A stretch of 64,000 bases of DNA from Odoribacter sp. Z80 (GTDB lineage: Bacteria; Bacteroidota; Bacteroidia; Bacteroidales; Marinifilaceae), in assembly GCF_009935865.1 (NCBI RefSeq), contig NZ_QWEL01000002.1, positions 1-64,000 on the forward strand, written 5' to 3'. This document shows, piece by piece, positions 15,131-25,834 of the stretch (position 1 is its first letter; every line of letters starts with the position of its first letter). The position numbers and the translations under genes were made by a program. The notes beneath the pieces were generated by a model that did no database searches, had not been told where the DNA came from, and worked only from the letters and a program-made list of their open reading frames with translations.

Positions 15131-16855
15131 TTATTTTACGATTGCTTTAAAATCAGCATTCTCAAATAATTTCACAAATTCAAGATCAGTAGCAGCTGTT
15201 TTTTTCAGATTAGCATCTTTAGCACAAGCATTTTTCAGGTTTGCCAAAACAGCATTCGTGTCATTGTTACGAGCAGCTACAATAGCTTTCAGGTAATCAG
15301 ACAATGCAGAATCGCTCTTGCCTTCGTTCAATTTCTTAGCAGCTTCATTATTATTGCCTGCCAACAGATTTGCCAACGCAGCATTTTCACAGTTACATTT
15401 TCCGAAATAGTCAACAGCAGCTTTGTAATCGCCTTTCATGATAGCAACAATTCCCTTGTTGTAGTTTACTTCGTTACCTGCACCGGTAGCAGCACCAAAC
15501 AATACTTCAGCTTCTTTTACGTTACCATTTTTCAATTCAATGGCACCCAAATTATTTTTCACCACTTTATTATTAGCAGATAATTTGTCTGCTTTTTCAA
15601 AGTTAGCTTTAGCTTCATTCACCTGGCCCAATTCGAACTCAATCATACCGGCATCGTTGAAACCTCTCCAATCGTTCGGGAACTGGCTCATAGCAGTTTT
15701 ATAAATCATCAATTTATCACCATTGTTATCGAACAAGGTTGCAGCATACAACATTTCTTCAACATTCAATGCAGTAGGATCAGATTTCACTAAATCACGG
15801 ATTTCCTCGTCAGATTTTCCAATCCGTTCAGCATTTACAACAAATTTAGAACGTCTCAGTTTCGGCAGGATTTGGTCAGCAACTACTGAATAAGCAGAAG
15901 AAATATTTTTGATTTCTCTTTCTCTTACTTCAGGATCAGAGTGCATAGCCAATACCCGCAGAATCAATTCTTTGTCACGGATATTAGATTCTTCCATCGC
16001 TTTCTTAAATCCTTCCCAGTCTTCAGCTACAACATATTTCTTGAAGAAATCCAGATTTTTATATTCATCCACTTTAATTTTCTTCATGTTGTTTTTCATA
16101 AACTTATCAGCAGCACCTTCACGATTATCAGCCAGTTTTTCATTCAAAGAAACAGGACCATCAGGAGAAGCATAAGACTGAATCTGAATGTTTTTCAACA
16201 CCATATCCTCAGCAGCTTTGGCATCTTTGATGAATTTTTCCATAGCCTTAATCTCTTTGGATGTCATTTCTTTCGTCCGAATCTGAGCAGAGTTAATGAG
16301 ATAATAAATAGCTGCTTCCTGTTCTTCTTTCGTAATCCGTTGGAATTGGTCCGCACCGATAGCAGCAGCCGGAGTATTTTCTACCATAGTAGAGGTTGCC
16401 AATACGCCGTCAGCAATTTTACGAGATTCATAATCCACAGATTTAGCCCCTTTAGAACCAACAAACTTAACATACAATCCGGAAACACGCATAGCTTCTT
16501 CGAAAGGTACGGAACCGGTATAAGAAACGGTCTTACCAGAAGCGTAAGGAACTACTTCATTATTTCCCTGTACTTTTTCACCCTGGAAAGTTTTCGGTTC
16601 ATAAGCTTTCTCTCCTCCGTTCTGGAACTTCAACACAGGAGTAGCCACCAATGTCACTTTTCTATTGAAATATTTAGCAGGAATAGTAGCATCAATTTTC
16701 ACATCTACATTTCCTCCTTTAGCTTCCAAAACTTCGGGAGTCACCTTATAAGCAATGTTTTTCTCCATCTTCTTCATCTTCTTCAGAGATGCGCAAGATG
16801 AAATAACAATCCCTGCCAATGTTAATACAGCAACAGTTCTCAATGTTCTTTTCAT
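15131..16855 (-). CDS. TPR lipoprotein with OmpA-like segment
   Basis: A 574-aa lipoprotein; the signal peptide ends in VISSC, with lipid cysteine 21. After a beta-rich domain (about 35-170), residues about 215-260 (QIQSYASPDGPVSLNEKLADNR) resemble the peptidoglycan-binding core of OmpA-family proteins (GYASPEG...N..LS..RA). The C-terminal 200 residues form TPR-like helical repeats (DAGMIEFELGQVNEAKANFEKA, then LGAIELKNGNVKEAEVLFGAA). This suggests an outer-membrane or periplasmic scaffold attached to the cell wall. Its codon use is plain and lysine/alanine-rich, as in a highly expressed gene. A TPR lipoprotein of this kind is widespread in Bacteroidales; its exact role is unknown to me. Confidence 0.8.
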   Translation of the reverse strand: MKRTLRTVAVLTLAGIVISSCASLKKMKKMEKNIAYKVTPEVLEAKGGNVDVKIDATIPAKYFNRKVTLVATPVLKFQNGGEKAYEPKTFQGEKVQGNNEVVPYASGKTVSYTGSVPFEEAMRVSGLYVKFVGSKGAKSVDYESRKIADGVLATSTMVENTPAAAIGADQFQRITKEEQEAAIYYLINSAQIRTKEMTSKEIKAMEKFIKDAKAAEDMVLKNIQIQSYASPDGPVSLNEKLADNREGAADKFMKNNMKKIKVDEYKNLDFFKKYVVAEDWEGFKKAMEESNIRDKELILRVLAMHSDPEVREREIKNISSAYSVVADQILPKLRRSKFVVNAERIGKSDEEIRDLVKSDPTALNVEEMLYAATLFDNNGDKLMIYKTAMSQFPNDWRGFNDAGMIEFELGQVNEAKANFEKADKLSANNKVVKNNLGAIELKNGNVKEAEVLFGAATGAGNEVNYNKGIVAIMKGDYKAAVDYFGKCNCENAALANLLAGNNNEAAKKLNEGKSDSALSDYLKAIVAARNNDTNAVLANLKNACAKDANLKKTAATDLEFVKLFENADFKAIVK

Positions 16856-16904
16856 AATCTATTTCTTTTATTCTTAAATATTAATTGGTTCTTAATAAGT
16901 CGAG

Positions 16905-16912
16905 CAAATGTA
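16905..16912 (-). promoter_or_regulatory. -7 box of the TPR lipoprotein gene
   Basis: A perfect TACATTTG on the minus strand lies 49 nt before the ATG. No good -33 element is visible at the expected distance. Confidence 0.4.
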
Positions 16913-16970
16913 ATAAAAAATATTAAAACATACTGGTCATGGAAAAAAATATTAAAAATTAATCGATATT

Positions 16971-19604
16971 TCAATCTACCTGGATTTTATGCATAATCAT
17001 CTTCTCAGCATATTCCAGCGCCTTCCCAATCCCATCAGGGTCTGAACCGCCGGCAGTAGCAAAGAAGGGTTGACCGCCTCCCCCGCCTTTTATCTCACGG
17101 GCAGCTTCCCTCACGATTTGTCCGGCATTCAAGCCAAAATCCGCCACAACCTCGTTACTAATCATAACCGTCAAATGCGGTTTTCCCTCCGTCACTCCTG
17201 CGGCAATAAATACCAGTTTTTCCAATTCGCCTTTCAACTGGAAAGCCATATCTTTTACCTGAGCTGCCGGAAGCGGGAGTTGCACCGCAATAACATTTAT
17301 ATCCCGATATACTTTCTTTTCATTTTTCAAGCGTTCTTTCAGCAGATGTAAGCTCTCTTTTGCAAACTTCTCAGTTTCTTTTTTCAGTCCTTCGTTTTCT
17401 TCCAGAATGCCTTTTACACACTCCATCAGATTTTTGTTGCTTTTAAACATTTTCTCCATCTCCCGGATAAGATGAAAAGAATTATTAATAAATTCTTCCG
17501 CCCTATCAGCAGTGATGGCTTCGATTCGCCGCACACCTGCCGAAACGGAACTTTCCGATAAAATCTTAAAGAACCCTATCTGACCGGTAGCTGCAACGTG
17601 AGTACCTCCACACAACTCTATAGAATCACCATATTTGATGACCCGGACCAAATCTCCGTACTTCTCTCCGAATATGGCAATAGCTCCCATCTCCTGTGCC
17701 TTTGCAATAGGTATGGAACGAAACTCCTCCAAAGGAATATTGCGTCTGATCAAACGATTTACAATTGCAGCGACTTCTGTCAGCTCTTCATCCGTAACCT
17801 TTTGGAAATGAGAAAAGTCAAAGCGTAAATGTTCATCGCTCACGTACGACCCTTTTTGCTCCACATGATTTCCCAACACTTTGCGCAAAGCATAGTCCAG
17901 CAAATGGGTTGCGCTATGGTTATTAGCTGTCAGGATACGCTTATGCTCATCCACCCTGGCCACAAAAGTCCCCGTCACATCCTCCGGCAACTTTTCTACG
18001 ATATGGATAGTCAACCCATTTTCCTTTTTGGTATCCACGATCCGGATTGTTTCCTTCTCTCCGGTCAGGATCCCGCTATCCCCCACCTGTCCTCCGCCTT
18101 CTCCGTAAAAAGGCGTAAGATTAAATACCAAATGATACAACGTTCTATTTTTAGCCGTCACCTTCCTGTAACGGGTGATTCTCACTTCTACCTCCGTATA
18201 GTCATACCCCACAAACTCCTGTTCATGGTCATTGCTCAATTCAATCCAATCATCCGTATCCACAGTGGCAGCAGAACGTGAGCGAGCTTTCTGCGCTTCC
18301 ATTTCTGCCTTAAATTCCCGGCGATTTACTACCAGTCCCTGTTCTCTCAGAATCAGCTCCGTCAAATCAAGGGGAAAACCATAAGTATCATACAATTCAA
18401 AAGCCACATTCCCCGGAATCGTCAGAAAATTTTCCTCTTTCGTTTTGGCAATAATCTGGTCTAACAAACGTATACCCTTATCCAGCGTACGTAAAAATGC
18501 ATTTTCTTCTTCCCGGATCACTTTCTCTATCATTTCCTGCTGATTACCCAATTCCGGATAATGTTTTCCCATGACCTTAACCAAAGCCGGCACCAGTTTA
18601 TATATAAAAGCATCCTTCTGGTTGAGGTAAGTATAAGCATATCTTACCGCTCTCCGCAATATACGACGAATAACATAACCGGCTTTCACATTGGAAGGCA
18701 ACTGCCCGTCTGTAATCGAAAAAGACACCGTACGCAAATGGTCGGCAATCACCCTCATCGCCACATCAGACTCCTGAGCCACCCCGTATTTTATTCCACT
18801 CAGCCGGGCAATCTCATCTATAAGAGGTGTAAACACATCCGTATCATAGTTGGAGGTCTTTCCTTGTACTGCCATACACAAACGCTCAAATCCCATACCC
18901 GTATCCACATGATGATTGGGAAGATTCTCCAAACTGCCGTCAGCTTTCCGGTTGTATTGCATAAATACCAGGTTCCAGATCTCTATCACCAAAGGATTAT
19001 CTTTATTCACCAGTTCCCGTCCCGGTTTCAGTTTACGTTCCTCCTCCGGACGCAGGTCGATGTGAATTTCAGAACAAGGCCCGCAAGGCCCCATATCCCC
19101 CATTTCCCAGAAATTATCTTTTTTATTTCCCAACAAAATCCGTTCTTCCGGCAGGTAATTCAACCATATCTTCCGGGCCTCTGTATCTTCTTCCAACCCT
19201 TCCTCCCGGCTCCCTTCAAACACAGTCGCATACAATCGGTTTTTGTCCAGTTTCATCACTTCCGTTAAAAATTCCCAGGCATAGGCAATGGCATCTTCTT
19301 TAAAATAATCTCCAAACGACCAGTTTCCCAGCATCTCAAACATGGTATGATGATAAGTGTCATGCCCTACCTCCTCCAAATCATTGTGCTTACCCGAAAC
19401 CCGCAAGCATTTCTGAGAATCCGCAACACGACAATATTTGGGATTTATATTACCAAGAATAATATCTTTAAACTGATTCATTCCCGCATTAGTAAACATC
19501 AACGTAGGGTCGTCTTTAATAACCATAGGGGCAGAAGGTACGATAGTATGTTCCTTGCCCTTAAAAAAATCCAGAAACTGTTGTCTGATCTCTTCCGATT
19601 TCAT
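16971..19604 (-). CDS. alaS: Alanyl-tRNA synthetase
   Basis: Charges tRNA-Ala and clears mis-charged serine and glycine. At 877 aa it is full length. The class II catalytic core begins at [19 protein letters not shown] and includes [11 protein letters not shown] and the [11 protein letters not shown] motif. The editing domain shows the zinc ligands HSATHLL and CGGTHVA. The C-terminal C-Ala/DHHA1 domain ends with the glycine-rich [15 protein letters not shown]. Nothing is odd about it. It is divergent from the M23 peptidase gene. Confidence 0.98.
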   Translation of the reverse strand: MKSEEIRQQFLDFFKGKEHTIVPSAPMVIKDDPTLMFTNAGMNQFKDIILGNINPKYCRVADSQKCLRVSGKHNDLEEVGHDTYHHTMFEMLGNWSFGDYFKEDAIAYAWEFLTEVMKLDKNRLYATVFEGSREEGLEEDTEARKIWLNYLPEERILLGNKKDNFWEMGDMGPCGPCSEIHIDLRPEEERKLKPGRELVNKDNPLVIEIWNLVFMQYNRKADGSLENLPNHHVDTGMGFERLCMAVQGKTSNYDTDVFTPLIDEIARLSGIKYGVAQESDVAMRVIADHLRTVSFSITDGQLPSNVKAGYVIRRILRRAVRYAYTYLNQKDAFIYKLVPALVKVMGKHYPELGNQQEMIEKVIREEENAFLRTLDKGIRLLDQIIAKTKEENFLTIPGNVAFELYDTYGFPLDLTELILREQGLVVNRREFKAEMEAQKARSRSAATVDTDDWIELSNDHEQEFVGYDYTEVEVRITRYRKVTAKNRTLYHLVFNLTPFYGEGGGQVGDSGILTGEKETIRIVDTKKENGLTIHIVEKLPEDVTGTFVARVDEHKRILTANNHSATHLLDYALRKVLGNHVEQKGSYVSDEHLRFDFSHFQKVTDEELTEVAAIVNRLIRRNIPLEEFRSIPIAKAQEMGAIAIFGEKYGDLVRVIKYGDSIELCGGTHVAATGQIGFFKILSESSVSAGVRRIEAITADRAEEFINNSFHLIREMEKMFKSNKNLMECVKGILEENEGLKKETEKFAKESLHLLKERLKNEKKVYRDINVIAVQLPLPAAQVKDMAFQLKGELEKLVFIAAGVTEGKPHLTVMISNEVVADFGLNAGQIVREAAREIKGGGGGQPFFATAGGSDPDGIGKALEYAEKMIMHKIQVD

Positions 19605-19736
19605 ATAATTATAATTTTATTCAGGACTGCTTTTTGCACAAACGGTACGCCAGCGAACATATTTCCTATCCTCATAGCTATTTTGCGTATCTGTGAATAT
19701 ATCCTCCTTTAACTCATAAAGTTGCAAAAAACAGAA

Positions 19737-19766
19737 TTGCAAAATTAGATTATTTCTTTAACTTTG
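19737..19766 (+). promoter_or_regulatory. Promoter of the M23 peptidase operon
   Basis: TTG (19737-19739), a 19-nt spacer and TAACTTTG (19759-19766) form a perfect Bacteroidetes promoter. The -7 box overlaps a possible upstream TTG codon in the M23 frame at 19764, so translation cannot start there; the ATG at 19794 is the start. Confidence 0.7.
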
Positions 19767-19793
19767 CATCGAAAATTTCAATTTTATTATAAA

Positions 19794-20765
19794 ATGGCGA
19801 AAACAGGTTATCGTTTTAATCCCGAAACGCTGTCTTACGACAAAATACATATCACTTTTAAAGCAAAACTCTGGTCCTGGCTTATCAAATTATTTTCCAG
19901 TCTATCGCTCGCACTGGTCATTTTTCTGGGGGTTTCTGCCGTTATTGATTCTCCAAAAGAAAAAGCCTTAAAACGGGAAAAGGAAGAAATCCTGGCCCAA
20001 TACCATATTCTGAACAATGAGCTGGAGCGTTTAGACGAAGTATTGAAAAACCTGGAAACCCGGGATGATAACATTTATAGGGTTATCTTTGAATCAGAAC
20101 CCATTGATGCTTCTATCCGCAGAGCCGGCTCCGGGGGAATCAACAAATACGAATCCCTGAAAAACATGGATAATGCGGAATTAATCATCAACACCAGTAA
20201 AAAACTGGACGAATTGGCCAAAGCCATTTATATCCAAAGCAAATCTTACGACGAGATAGAAACCCTGGCTAAAAATAAAATTGAAATGCTGGCTTCTATC
20301 CCCACCATCCTACCGGTTTCCCTGAAAAATAAAAAGACTCGCTTTTCTTCCTCTTTCGGCTATCGGATCCATCCCATCTACAAAACGGTAAAATTACATG
20401 CCGGCATGGATTTTTCAGGGGCAGTAGGTACCCCCATTTATGCTACCGGCAACGGAAAAATAGTATATGCTGAAATCCACCAGGGATATGGAAAATGCGT
20501 CCTCATAGACCATGGCTTTAATTATCAGACTCTGTATGCCCACATGAGCGCCTACAATGTAAAAGCGGGCCAAAAGGTAAAACGGGGTGACATCATCGGA
20601 TATATGGGCAACACCGGTATGTCTACGGGACCACATCTACATTACGAAGTCAAAAAAAACGGACTTCCGGTAAACCCGATCAATTATTACTTCAACGACC
20701 TGACTGCCGACGAATATGATCAATTGGTAACCGAAGCCAACAACAACGGTCAAACCATGGATTAA
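19794..20765 (+). CDS. M23 family peptidoglycan peptidase
   Basis: A membrane-anchored LytM-type endopeptidase of 323 aa that cuts or helps cut peptidoglycan cross-links. A cytoplasmic stretch of about 30 residues is followed by one transmembrane helix (SLSLALVIFLGVSAVI), a coiled coil (EKALKREKEEILAQYHILN onward) and the M23 domain at about 180-300. Zinc ligands are visible as HAGMDFS and HLH in GPHLHYEV, with the usual GNGKIVYAE and YGKCVLIDHG strands, so the enzyme should be active rather than degenerate. The start at 19794 is fixed by the promoter overlap. It is followed 11 nt later by a MerR-like gene. Confidence 0.92.
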   Translation: MAKTGYRFNPETLSYDKIHITFKAKLWSWLIKLFSSLSLALVIFLGVSAVIDSPKEKALKREKEEILAQYHILNNELERLDEVLKNLETRDDNIYRVIFESEPIDASIRRAGSGGINKYESLKNMDNAELIINTSKKLDELAKAIYIQSKSYDEIETLAKNKIEMLASIPTILPVSLKNKKTRFSSSFGYRIHPIYKTVKLHAGMDFSGAVGTPIYATGNGKIVYAEIHQGYGKCVLIDHGFNYQTLYAHMSAYNVKAGQKVKRGDIIGYMGNTGMSTGPHLHYEVKKNGLPVNPINYYFNDLTADEYDQLVTEANNNGQTMD

Positions 20766-20776
20766 TCCGACAAATT

Positions 20777-21112
20777 ATGGAACAAGAAAAACAACCTTTA
20801 AAAGTCTACTATACAATTGGCGAAGTCGCCGATATGTTCGGGGTGAATACTTCTCTGATCCGTTTTTGGGAAAAAGAGTTCGACATTATCAAACCCCATA
20901 AAAATAAAAAAGGCAACCGGCAGTTTACCAAAGCCGATATTGATAATTTTCATCTGATATATCATTTAGTCAAAGAAAAAAAGATGACTTTACGAGGTGC
21001 CCAGATGAAACTGAGAGAAAACAAGACCGACACAGAAGTAAACTTCGAAGTTGTCAAACGCCTGAAAATCATCAAACAAGAGTTGCTCTCCATAAAAGAA
21101 CAGCTCTCCTGA
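20777..21112 (+). CDS. MerR-type transcriptional regulator
   Basis: A small 111-aa DNA-binding protein with a MerR helix-turn-helix at residues 8-75 (YTIGEVADMFGVNTSLIRFWEKEF, then GNRQFTKADI). The short helical tail (VKRLKIIKQELLSIKEQL) is suited to dimerisation. There is no effector-binding domain and no metal-binding cysteine, so it is not a classical metal or drug sensor. It lies 11 nt after the M23 peptidase and 29 nt before the Nif3-like gene, and is probably co-transcribed with both. The same order is common in Bacteroidetes, but its targets are unknown. Confidence 0.85.
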   Translation: MEQEKQPLKVYYTIGEVADMFGVNTSLIRFWEKEFDIIKPHKNKKGNRQFTKADIDNFHLIYHLVKEKKMTLRGAQMKLRENKTDTEVNFEVVKRLKIIKQELLSIKEQLS

Positions 21113-21141
21113 CATCTTTCCGAAAACCGGCCCCGAAACCC

Positions 21142-22239
21142 ATGACAACAGTTAAAGACATCACCAGACTCATTGAAGAGTTCGCACCTTTATGTTTACA
21201 GGAAAGTTATGATAATGCCGGATTGGTTTGCGGAAATCCGGAAGCACAGATATCCTCTGTTTTATTGACCATCGACATTACAGAAGAAGTTATCGATGAA
21301 GCAATCGCAGGAGGGCATAATCTGATTATTTCCCACCACCCCCTCATTTTCCAAGGCATCAAAAACCTGCTTCCTGACAATTACGTCAAACGTTGTCTGG
21401 TCAAAGCCATACAACACAATCTGAATATCTATTCCGCCCACACCAATTTGGATATGGCCCCTCACGGCGTAAGCGCACGCATGGCAGACAAGCTGGAATT
21501 AATCCATCAAAAAATACTTCATCCGGCCGGAAAACTTTATACATTTTCCTTTTATACCCCTCTCGCAGATGCCGAGCGGGTACGGACAGCAATTCTGGCC
21601 GAAGGAGGCGGACATATCGGTCAATACAGCCATTGCTCTTTCAACACCGAAGGGAAAGGCACATTCCAGGCTCACCCGGGAGCCCGACCTTATGTCGGCG
21701 AAATTGGCAAAATCCATGAAGAACAAGAGGTCAAAACAGAGCTTACCATACCCCAGCATTTACTGAACCAAAGCATCCGCACACTCCTTGCCGCCCACCC
21801 TTACGAAGAACCCGTCTGGAATATAACAGAACTGGATAAGGCTAACCCCATAACAGGCTTAGGCATCATCGGAGAACTTCCCCAGCCGGCAGACAGCCTT
21901 ACTTTTCTTCGGCAAGTAAAAGAAATTTTTCATTGTTCCGGACTCCGCCACTCCCCTATCTGCAAACCGGTCATTGAAAAAGTTGCCGTATGCGGAGGTT
22001 CCGGGGCTTTTTTAACCCGGGATGCTATTGCACAAAAAGCAGACATATACATTAGTGCCGACTATAAATACCATGATTTTTTTGAAGCGGAAAATCAAAT
22101 TATCATTGCTGACATCGGACATTACGAAAGCGAACAATACACAAAAGAAATTTTTTATGAGTTAGTTACAAAAAAATTATCTAACTTTGCAATCCAGTTT
22201 TCGAAGGTCACCACCAACCCTGTTCATTATTTACTTTAA
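21142..22239 (+). CDS. Nif3-like dinuclear metal centre protein (YqfO type)
   Basis: A 365-aa member of the Nif3/YbgI family, toroidal hexamers with a di-metal site, often annotated as GTP cyclohydrolase I type 2 although the reaction is unsettled. Metal ligands are visible as SHHPLIFQG and AHTNLD in the N-terminal half and GHYESEQ near the C-terminus. A central insertion of about 110 residues (YTFSFYTPLADAERVRTAILAEGG to HPYEEPVWNI) matches the CutA1/PII-like domain that separates YqfO-type from short YbgI-type proteins. It lies between the MerR-like and zinc-ribbon genes, an order conserved in many Bacteroidetes. Confidence 0.9.
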   Translation: MTTVKDITRLIEEFAPLCLQESYDNAGLVCGNPEAQISSVLLTIDITEEVIDEAIAGGHNLIISHHPLIFQGIKNLLPDNYVKRCLVKAIQHNLNIYSAHTNLDMAPHGVSARMADKLELIHQKILHPAGKLYTFSFYTPLADAERVRTAILAEGGGHIGQYSHCSFNTEGKGTFQAHPGARPYVGEIGKIHEEQEVKTELTIPQHLLNQSIRTLLAAHPYEEPVWNITELDKANPITGLGIIGELPQPADSLTFLRQVKEIFHCSGLRHSPICKPVIEKVAVCGGSGAFLTRDAIAQKADIYISADYKYHDFFEAENQIIIADIGHYESEQYTKEIFYELVTKKLSNFAIQFSKVTTNPVHYLL

Positions 22240-22260
22240 ACGGCGAGGGACCGGAATCTG

Positions 22261-22276
22261 TAACTTGTTAACTTGT
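22261..22276. repeat. Short tandem repeat before the zinc-ribbon gene
   Basis: Two perfect copies of the octamer taacttgt (22261-22268 and 22269-22276) are flanked by partial copies. They fill most of the gap between the Nif3-like and zinc-ribbon genes. Confidence 0.5.
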
Positions 22277-22289
22277 AACGACAATTTAT

Positions 22290-23132
22290 ATGGCAACAAA
22301 CAACAATGAAAAACTGCAGGAACTTTCTGTTGAAGAAAAATTGCAGCATCTTTACGAACTACAACGCATAGATACAGAAATTGATAAAATCAGGACTCTG
22401 CGGGGAGAACTTCCTTTAGAAGTCCAGGATTTGGAAGACGAAATTGCCGGCCTGGAGACCCGTCTTGAAAACCTGAAAAATGAAATCAGTGAAGCCGATA
22501 AAAGCGTAACTGCCAAAAAACACGAAATCGCCAAATCAGAAGAACTGATCAAGAAATACAGTGAACAATTAGATAATGTAAGAAATAACCGCGAATACGA
22601 CGCTTTAACGAAAGAAGTTGAATTCCAAAAGCTGGAAATCGAATTACAGAACAAGCGTATCCGGGAAGCCCAAAAGACGAAAGCAGAAAAAGAAGTCAGC
22701 CTGGAAGCCTCTTCCAAACAGTACGAGGAGAAAAAAACAGACTTAGACGCAAAAAAAGCCGAATTGGACGACATCATTGCTGAAACGCATAAAGACGAAG
22801 AAAGTTTAATGCAAAAATCAGAAGAATTATCCCAAAATATTGAAGAACGCCTGTTGACAGCTTACCGTAAAATCCGCTCGAATGCCCGTAACGGATTGGC
22901 AGTCGTCACCGTTGACCGTGATGCCTGCGGTGGTTGTTTCAATAAAATTCCCCCACAGCGGCAATTGGATATCCGGTCCAGAAAAAAAATCATCGTCTGT
23001 GAATATTGCGGACGTATCCTGATTGACAAATATATCTGCGACTATGACGGCAGCATGCAGAAAGCAGATTTGGAATCCGCACTGGAATCTCAGAAGAAAA
23101 AAGGGAGGAAGGTGAAAAAAACAGAAGAATAA
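22290..23132 (+). CDS. Coiled-coil protein with C-terminal C4 zinc ribbon
   Basis: A 280-aa protein with a long antiparallel coiled coil (about residues 15-190) and a C4-type zinc ribbon whose cysteine pairs are CGGC and CEYC near residues 211-250. The sequence between them ([18 protein letters not shown]) is typical of the family of bacterial zinc-ribbon hairpin proteins seen near nif3-like genes. Its molecular role is not established; RNA or ribosome association has been suggested for relatives. A charged lysine-rich tail ends the protein, and a clear terminator follows. Confidence 0.85.
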   Translation: MATNNNEKLQELSVEEKLQHLYELQRIDTEIDKIRTLRGELPLEVQDLEDEIAGLETRLENLKNEISEADKSVTAKKHEIAKSEELIKKYSEQLDNVRNNREYDALTKEVEFQKLEIELQNKRIREAQKTKAEKEVSLEASSKQYEEKKTDLDAKKAELDDIIAETHKDEESLMQKSEELSQNIEERLLTAYRKIRSNARNGLAVVTVDRDACGGCFNKIPPQRQLDIRSRKKIIVCEYCGRILIDKYICDYDGSMQKADLESALESQKKKGRKVKKTEE

Positions 23133-23160
23133 AAAAAGCTGCTTAGGCAGCTTTTTTATT
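23132..23160 (+). terminator. Terminator after the zinc-ribbon gene
   Basis: An 11-bp stem (aaaaaagctgc with gcagctttttt, 23132-23142 and 23147-23157) has a TTAG loop. It separates the M23-MerR-Nif3-zinc-ribbon unit from valS. Confidence 0.9.
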
Positions 23161-23184
23161 GCAATATCTATAAAATCAAACAGA

Positions 23185-25806
23185 ATGGTTGCTACAAATT
23201 ACAATCCGAAAGAAAGCGAAGAAAAATGGTACAAATACTGGATGGACCATAAATTGTTTCATTCAGAAGTGGATAACAGCAGAGAACCATATTGCGTCGT
23301 CATTCCGCCTCCCAACGTCACCGGAGTGCTTCATATGGGACATATGCTGAACAATACCATACAGGATGCTTTGGTGCGTCGTGCCCGGTTACAAGGGAAA
23401 AACGCGTGTTGGATTCCTGGTACAGACCATGCTTCTATCGCTACCGAAGCGAAAGTAGTAGCCAAACTTCAGGACGAAGGAATAAAGAAGACCGACCTGA
23501 CACGGGAAGAGTTTTTGAAACATGCCTGGGCATGGACGGAAAAGCACGGCGGAATTATCCTTAAACAGCTCCGCCGCCTGGGAGCTTCCTGTGATTGGGA
23601 CCGTACAGCTTTTACCATGGATGAATTACGAAGTGAAAGCGTGCTTAAGGTATTCGTAGACCTTTACAACAAAGGCCTGATTTACCGGGGAGTCAGAATG
23701 GTGAACTGGGATCCGGCCGCTTTAACCGCTCTCTCAGACGAAGAAGTTGTATATAAAGAAGAACACAGTAAATTATATTACCTCCGCTACAAGATTGAAG
23801 GAGAAGATGGTTATGCCATCGTTGCCACGACCCGGCCGGAGACCATCATGGGAGATACTGCCATGTGTATCAACCCCAAAGACCCCAAAAACCAACATTT
23901 AAAAGGTAAAAAAGTAATTGTTCCGTTAGTGAACCGGGTAATCCCTGTTATTGAGGACGAATATGTTGATATTGAGTTCGGTACAGGTTGTTTGAAAGTC
24001 ACTCCGGCGCACGACGTAAACGACTATATGCTGGGCGAAAAATACAATTTACCTTCAATCGATATTTTCAACGACAACGGAACAATCAGTGAAGCTGCCG
24101 GATTATATGTAGGCATGGATCGTTTTGCCGTACGCCAGCAAATTGAAGAAGACCTGAAAACAGCTGGTCTGCTTGAAAAAGTAGAAGCCTATACCAATAA
24201 TGTCGGTTTCTCCGAGCGTACCCATGTTCCCATTGAACCTAAACTTTCCATGCAATGGTTCCTGAAAATGGAGCATTTGGCTAAGATTGCATTAAACCCT
24301 GTTCTGGAGGATGAGATTCGTTTTTTCCCTGCCAAATTCAAAAATACCTACCGGCATTGGATGGAAAACATCAAGGACTGGTGCATCAGCCGTCAATTGT
24401 GGTGGGGACACCGTATACCTGCATGGTATCTGCCCGAAGGAGGATATGTAGTAGCTACGACAGCAGAAGAAGCACTTCGTCTGGCACAAGAAAAAAGTGG
24501 CAATAAAACATTGACACAAGCCGATTTACGTCAGGATGAAGACTGTCTGGATACTTGGTTTTCTTCATGGCTATGGCCCATCTCCCTGTTCGATGGTATA
24601 AATCACCCGGATAATCCCGAAATCAATTACTACTATCCGACCAATGACCTGGTAACCGGCCCGGATATTATTTTCTTCTGGGTTGCCCGTATGATTATGG
24701 CCGGCTATGAGTATCGCGGAAAAATGCCGTTCAAGAATGTCTATTTCACCGGCATTGTAAGAGACAAATTGGGACGGAAAATGTCAAAATCACTGGGCAA
24801 TTCTCCAGACCCTCTGGATTTAATCGACAAATACGGAGCAGACGGTGTACGTGTGGGCATGCTACTGTGTGCCCCGGCAGGCGGAGACCTGTTGTTTGAC
24901 GAAAGCCTTCCGGAACAAGGAAGAAATTTCGCTACCAAAATATGGAATGCTTTCAAACTGGTAAAATCATGGGAAGTGACCGACCAGCCACAGCCTGAAC
25001 ATTCACGTTTAGCCATCCAGTGGTTTGAACAATACCTGAACAAAGCAAACGAGCTCCTGAACACTCAATTTGAACAATATCGGATTTCAGAAGCTCTGAT
25101 GACCATCTATACCACATTCCGGGATGAGTTTTCTTCCTGGTTGCTGGAAATCATCAAACCGGCCTACGGACAACCCATTGACCAGACCACATACGAACAA
25201 ACACTCCGTATTTTTGAGCATTTACTCCAGTTGCTCCATCCGTTTATGCCATTTATTACAGAAGAAATCTGGCAAAAATTACGGAACAGACAAGACGGGG
25301 AAAGTATTATGGTCTCTTTATTGCCCGGAACATCTGCATATGACGAGTCTTTATTAACCCGGTTTGAAGCTGTGAAAAACATCATTGTAGGAATTCGCAA
25401 TGTCCGCAAACAAAACAACGTGGCCTTTAAAGATGCCCTGGAACTGAAAATCAAGTCAAACGACCGTTATCCATCCGACCAGACCAGCATCATCAGCAAA
25501 ATGGGAAATATCCAGTCCATCGAAACGGTCAATGAAACTGTAAAAGGTGCCTGGAGTTTTATCGCAGATACCGTAGAATACTTCATTCCGGCAAGCGGGC
25601 AGGTAAATACCGAAGAAGTAAAAGCCAAACTGGAAGAAGAATTAACTTATACCAAAGGTTTCCTGGCCTCTGTCATGAAAAAATTAAGTAATGAAAAGTT
25701 CATGAACGGAGCACCGGAACAGGTGGTGAACAACGAACGCAAGAAACAAGCCGATGCAGAAGCTAAAATTGCAGCCATAGAGGCTCAATTGGCAGAACTC
25801 CGGTAA
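23185..25806 (+). CDS. valS: Valyl-tRNA synthetase
   Basis: A class Ia synthetase that charges tRNA-Val, 873 aa, full length. The HIGH motif is HMGH at residues 50-53 and KMSKS lies at 532-536. The editing domain (about 200-330) has [13 protein letters not shown] and [13 protein letters not shown]. The tRNA-binding WSS region reads [10 protein letters not shown], and the C-terminal coiled-coil arm ends in [10 protein letters not shown]. The sirtuin gene begins 28 nt downstream on the same strand. Confidence 0.98.
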   Translation: MVATNYNPKESEEKWYKYWMDHKLFHSEVDNSREPYCVVIPPPNVTGVLHMGHMLNNTIQDALVRRARLQGKNACWIPGTDHASIATEAKVVAKLQDEGIKKTDLTREEFLKHAWAWTEKHGGIILKQLRRLGASCDWDRTAFTMDELRSESVLKVFVDLYNKGLIYRGVRMVNWDPAALTALSDEEVVYKEEHSKLYYLRYKIEGEDGYAIVATTRPETIMGDTAMCINPKDPKNQHLKGKKVIVPLVNRVIPVIEDEYVDIEFGTGCLKVTPAHDVNDYMLGEKYNLPSIDIFNDNGTISEAAGLYVGMDRFAVRQQIEEDLKTAGLLEKVEAYTNNVGFSERTHVPIEPKLSMQWFLKMEHLAKIALNPVLEDEIRFFPAKFKNTYRHWMENIKDWCISRQLWWGHRIPAWYLPEGGYVVATTAEEALRLAQEKSGNKTLTQADLRQDEDCLDTWFSSWLWPISLFDGINHPDNPEINYYYPTNDLVTGPDIIFFWVARMIMAGYEYRGKMPFKNVYFTGIVRDKLGRKMSKSLGNSPDPLDLIDKYGADGVRVGMLLCAPAGGDLLFDESLPEQGRNFATKIWNAFKLVKSWEVTDQPQPEHSRLAIQWFEQYLNKANELLNTQFEQYRISEALMTIYTTFRDEFSSWLLEIIKPAYGQPIDQTTYEQTLRIFEHLLQLLHPFMPFITEEIWQKLRNRQDGESIMVSLLPGTSAYDESLLTRFEAVKNIIVGIRNVRKQNNVAFKDALELKIKSNDRYPSDQTSIISKMGNIQSIETVNETVKGAWSFIADTVEYFIPASGQVNTEEVKAKLEEELTYTKGFLASVMKKLSNEKFMNGAPEQVVNNERKKQADAEAKIAAIEAQLAELR

Positions 25807-25834
25807 ACTTTTTGCTTTTATCAAAATATCAACA

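Noticed and set aside
15941-16801. Long open frame on the plus strand opposite the TPR lipoprotein gene
   Set aside because: It lies wholly antisense to a well-supported gene, is rich in Phe, Ser, His and Ile as expected of a complement of lysine/glutamate-rich coding sequence, and has no domain.
18561-19268. Open frame of about 235 codons opposite alaS
   Set aside because: It is a shadow of alaS with no recognisable protein features and no promoter.
19764-19793. Upstream TTG start for the M23 peptidase
   Set aside because: This codon lies inside the -7 box of the promoter, upstream of any possible transcript start.
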